This document shows positions 30,739-33,234 of a stretch of DNA of 33,234 bases, piece after piece. The notes under the pieces were generated by a model. The model worked only from the letters and a program-made list of their open reading frames with translations. It was not told the origin of the DNA and ran no database searches. The stretch is taken from contig JBDKJQ010000066.1 of the NCBI GenBank assembly GCA_039796495.1, positions 1 through 33,234 on the forward strand. Reading direction: 5' to 3'. Source of the stretch: ARS1285 sp039796495. Lineage in GTDB: Archaea; Nanobdellota; Nanobdellia; Pacearchaeales; GW2011-AR1. Each line of letters begins with the position of its first letter. Position 1 is the stretch's first letter. Both the position numbers and the translations under genes were made by a program.

Positions 30739-33168
30739 ATGTCAAACAAAGGAATAAAATTGCGCGTGGCAGAAGCATTGCAGGATGATGCATACAGAGG
30801 AATAGCAAGAATTGATTTTGAAATCATGAAAGAGCTGGGCATCCGAAGAGGCGATGTCATTTCTATTAAAGGAAGCAGGGAAACGGTGGCAATTGCAGAC
30901 AAAGCATATCCTGCAGATGTCGGCGAGGGAATCATTCGTGTTGATGGTATTATCAGAAAAAATGCACGAACCGGAGTCGGAGAAACAGTTATCATCAACA
31001 AGGCAGAAGTCAGAGAAGCAAAAAAAGTCACCATAGCGCCTGCACAAAAAGGAATCAGAGTCCAAGGCGACATTAAACCAGGATTATTAGGAAGAGCAAT
31101 TGTCAAAGGAGATATTCTAGTGCTGGGTGGAGTCCAAAGACGAAGAGAACTCATGAACGAAGAATTTGGTTTTGATGATATTTTCAGTGATATTTTTGGA
31201 GGGTTCAACAATTTAGGCGGCATACAGCAGATTAGATTCATCGTCGCAAATTCAAATCCTGCAACACCATGCGTCATAACAGAAAACACTGAAGTTGTGT
31301 TAAGCAATAAGACAGTTGAAGTCTCTGAAGAAACTATTCCAGAAGTTACCTATGAGGATATCGGCGGATTGACTGATGAAGTAAAAAAAATCAGGGAAAT
31401 GGTTGAATTGCCTCTGAAACATCCTGAGGTATTTGAGCGATTAGGAGTTGAGCCACCAAAAGGCGTGTTGTTATATGGTCCGCCAGGAACCGGAAAAACA
31501 CTATTAGCAAAGGCAGTGGCAAATGAGTCTGACGCAAATTTTATTTTACTTAATGGGCCTGAAGTCATGAGCAAATTCTACGGCGAGAGTGAGAAAAAAA
31601 TTCGCGATATTTTTGAAGAGGCTGAAAAAAACGCACCTTCTATTATTTTTATTGATGAGATTGATTCTATTGCGCCACAACGAGAAGATGTCGGAGGCGA
31701 AGTTGAACGGCGAGTGGTATCCCAATTATTAACAATGATGGATGGACTGCAAAGCAGAGGAAAAGTTGTTGTCATTGCAGCAACGAATCGACAGAATGCA
31801 ATTGATCCTGCATTGCGAAGACCAGGACGATTTGATAGGGAATTAGAATTGCGGGCTCCAGATAAAAACGGACGATTGCAGATTTTAAAAATTCATACAC
31901 GGGGAATGCCACTGACAAAAGATGTCGATTTAGATTATCTGGCAGGCGTCACGCACGGTTTTGTCGGCGCTGATGTGAGCGCGTTAGCAAAAGAAGCTGC
32001 AATGGTTGTTCTCAGACGTTTGTTGCCAAAATTAGACTTAAAAGAAAATGAACCGATTCCTGAAGAAGTGTTAAAAGAGCTCAAAGTCATGAAAAAAGAT
32101 TTTGACGAGGCATTAAAAGTCGTGAGACCTTCAGCAATGAGGGAAGTGTTGGTTGAAACACCAAATATTTCATGGAATGACGTCGGTGGTTTGGACAAAA
32201 TAAAACAGGAATTAAAAGAGGCAGTTGAATGGCCACTGAAATACCCTGATGCATTTGTCCGCATGGGAATCAGGCCGCCGAAAGGAATCTTATTATATGG
32301 TCCGCCAGGAACCGGAAAAACATTATTAGCAAAAGCAGTGGCAAAAGAATCTGAGGCAAATTTTATTCAGGTGAAAGGTCCGAGCTTGTTAAGCATGTGG
32401 GTTGGAAAAAGCGAAGAGGGAATGAGAAAAGTATTCAGCAGAGCGCGACAAGTTTCTCCCTGCATCGTGTTCTTCGACGAGATTGACTCATTAGCAAGCA
32501 AACGAGGATATGATTCAGGAACAAAAGTTACTGAGCGGGTGTTAAACCAATTGTTGGCAGAAATGGATGGTATTGAAGATCTTTCAAACGTAATTGTTAT
32601 CGGAGCGACAAATCGACCTGACATGTTGGACAGTGCGTTACTACGACCAGGACGATTTGACCGGATTTTATTGGTAGGCGTTCCTGAGAGAGAAGGCAGA
32701 GAAAATATTTTAAAAATTCATACAAAAGATATGCCTATTGGATTAAGTGAAGAAGAAGAAGAATCATTGGAAAAAAAGTTTAAACACGTCAAGATAGAAA
32801 AAGTAACTGCAAAAATAGCCTCAGATGAACCAATTACCGACGAGGATCTTAAAAAGAAAAACGTCAAGCAAATTGATTTCATTGATTTAACTCCTAAAGA
32901 AAAACTATTATATTATTTGGCTGATCAGACTGAGGGCTATGCAGGCGCAGACATTGAATCATTAGTGAGAGAAGCAGCCATGTTGTCATTGCGTGAAAAT
33001 ATAAGCAATAAAGAAGTCAATATGAAACATTTCGAAGAAGCGCTCAAAAAAGTGGGACCAAGCATTACCAAAGCAGATATGGATAAATACAGAAAAATTG
33101 AGACAGAGTATCTCAGATCAGCAAAAGCAGCGCTGGAAACGCCGATGCAGGGTGCATATTTAGGATAA
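30739..33168 (+). CDS. cdc48: Cdc48/VCP-type AAA ATPase
   Basis: A hexameric unfoldase feeding proteins to the proteasome or other partners, 809 residues. The N domain (1-200, starting LRVAEALQDDAYRGIARID) contains an extra Phe/Gly/Asp-rich loop (FGFDDIFSDIFGGFNNLGG) near 150. D1 Walker A GPPGTGKT is at 247-254, with Walker B IIFIDEIDS and arginine fingers in RRPGRFDRE. D2 Walker A is at 521-528, followed by pore-loop residues MWVGKSEEGMRK and IVFFDEIDS. About 50 residues (roughly 669-722), beginning SEEEEESLEKKFKHV, interrupt the D2 module between IHTKDMPIGL and LADQTEGYAGADIE, where other Cdc48 proteins have a short link. The C terminus is short, without an obvious HbYX motif. Last gene but one of the operon. 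Confidence 0.97.
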   Translation: MSNKGIKLRVAEALQDDAYRGIARIDFEIMKELGIRRGDVISIKGSRETVAIADKAYPADVGEGIIRVDGIIRKNARTGVGETVIINKAEVREAKKVTIAPAQKGIRVQGDIKPGLLGRAIVKGDILVLGGVQRRRELMNEEFGFDDIFSDIFGGFNNLGGIQQIRFIVANSNPATPCVITENTEVVLSNKTVEVSEETIPEVTYEDIGGLTDEVKKIREMVELPLKHPEVFERLGVEPPKGVLLYGPPGTGKTLLAKAVANESDANFILLNGPEVMSKFYGESEKKIRDIFEEAEKNAPSIIFIDEIDSIAPQREDVGGEVERRVVSQLLTMMDGLQSRGKVVVIAATNRQNAIDPALRRPGRFDRELELRAPDKNGRLQILKIHTRGMPLTKDVDLDYLAGVTHGFVGADVSALAKEAAMVVLRRLLPKLDLKENEPIPEEVLKELKVMKKDFDEALKVVRPSAMREVLVETPNISWNDVGGLDKIKQELKEAVEWPLKYPDAFVRMGIRPPKGILLYGPPGTGKTLLAKAVAKESEANFIQVKGPSLLSMWVGKSEEGMRKVFSRARQVSPCIVFFDEIDSLASKRGYDSGTKVTERVLNQLLAEMDGIEDLSNVIVIGATNRPDMLDSALLRPGRFDRILLVGVPEREGRENILKIHTKDMPIGLSEEEEESLEKKFKHVKIEKVTAKIASDEPITDEDLKKKNVKQIDFIDLTPKEKLLYYLADQTEGYAGADIESLVREAAMLSLRENISNKEVNMKHFEEALKKVGPSITKADMDKYRKIETEYLRSAKAALETPMQGAYLG

Positions 33169-33234
33169 TGAAAAAAGAGACTACCTCTAAAAAAGATAAG
33201 CAGGAGAAAACAATGTGGGAAGATCAATTATGGC
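33168..33234 (+). CDS. Start of a further operon gene (partial, runs off the right edge)
   Basis: ATG 33168 overlaps the cdc48 stop codon as TAATG, a typical coupled start. The visible frame reads MKKETTSKKDKQEKTMWEDQ and stays open to the edge. A second ATG 15 codons in (MWEDQLW) could be the true start. Too short to identify. The overlap shows it is translated with Cdc48 and may encode a partner protein. Confidence 0.55.
   Translation, partial: MKKETTSKKDKQEKTMWEDQLW

Noticed and set aside
1..33234. CRISPR array, rRNA genes or further tRNAs
   Set aside because: No regularly spaced direct repeats and no rRNA-like stretches seen; only one cloverleaf could be drawn.

Overview
The window looks like a piece of an archaeal chromosome, most likely from a DPANN-type lineage (Woesearchaeota/Pacearchaeota-like; inference from gene content only, I could not run a phylogeny). 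Archaeal markers are GatD and GatE (the archaeal Glu-tRNA(Gln) amidotransferase), deoxyhypusine synthase, a family-B DNA polymerase with a C-terminal PCNA-binding peptide, an archaeal/eukaryotic-type ProRS and Cdc48. DNA is A+T rich, genes are short-spaced and often divergent. Most transcripts appear leaderless: at about twenty genes, and at the tRNA, an A/T-rich TATA-like box is centred about 26 nt upstream of the start.

Region 1 (1-7.6 kb): gatE and gatD lie on the minus strand but are separated by an unknown protein, a GalE-like epimerase and, on the plus strand, a complete-looking diversity-generating retroelement (DGR). The DGR has a target gene (3789-4640) with an 88-bp variable repeat (VR, 4372-4459), an ungapped 88-bp template repeat (TR, 4814-4901) and a reverse transcriptase (4923-6342). 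TR and VR differ at 15 positions and all 15 are adenines in the TR (12 A to G, 3 A to T), the hallmark of adenine-specific mutagenic retrohoming. The RT is split by a one-base frameshift in a run of nine G and carries a C-terminal helix-turn-helix region like the one at the end of RecQ helicases. No separate Avd gene is seen. GatE also lacks the inserted GAD domain usual in the family.

Region 2 (7.7-23.2 kb): housekeeping and orphan genes, including an M14-type metallopeptidase, type I GAPDH, an RsmB/NOP2-type RNA m5C methyltransferase, a C39-like peptidase, DNA polymerase B, an amino-acid permease, tRNA-Arg(UCG), an M32 carboxypeptidase and a CsaA-like tRNA-binding protein. The centre is a SAM by-product salvage cluster built from two gene fusions: adenosine kinase fused to S-adenosylhomocysteine hydrolase (11995-14427), and methylthioadenosine phosphorylase fused to adenine phosphoribosyltransferase (14841-16112). 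Each fusion would carry a SAM waste nucleoside through to AMP in one polypeptide.

Region 3 (23.2-33.2 kb): proS shares one symmetric TATA box with the divergent CsaA-like gene. Then come small unknown proteins, deoxyhypusine synthase, and three unknown minus-strand genes. The last block is a plus-strand operon: a structured leader with four tandem hairpins, a 34-codon upstream ORF, a zinc-ribbon/AbrB-like protein, an exported protein with a calcium-loop motif, Cdc48 (with an unusual insertion in its second ATPase module) and the start of a further gene that runs off the window.
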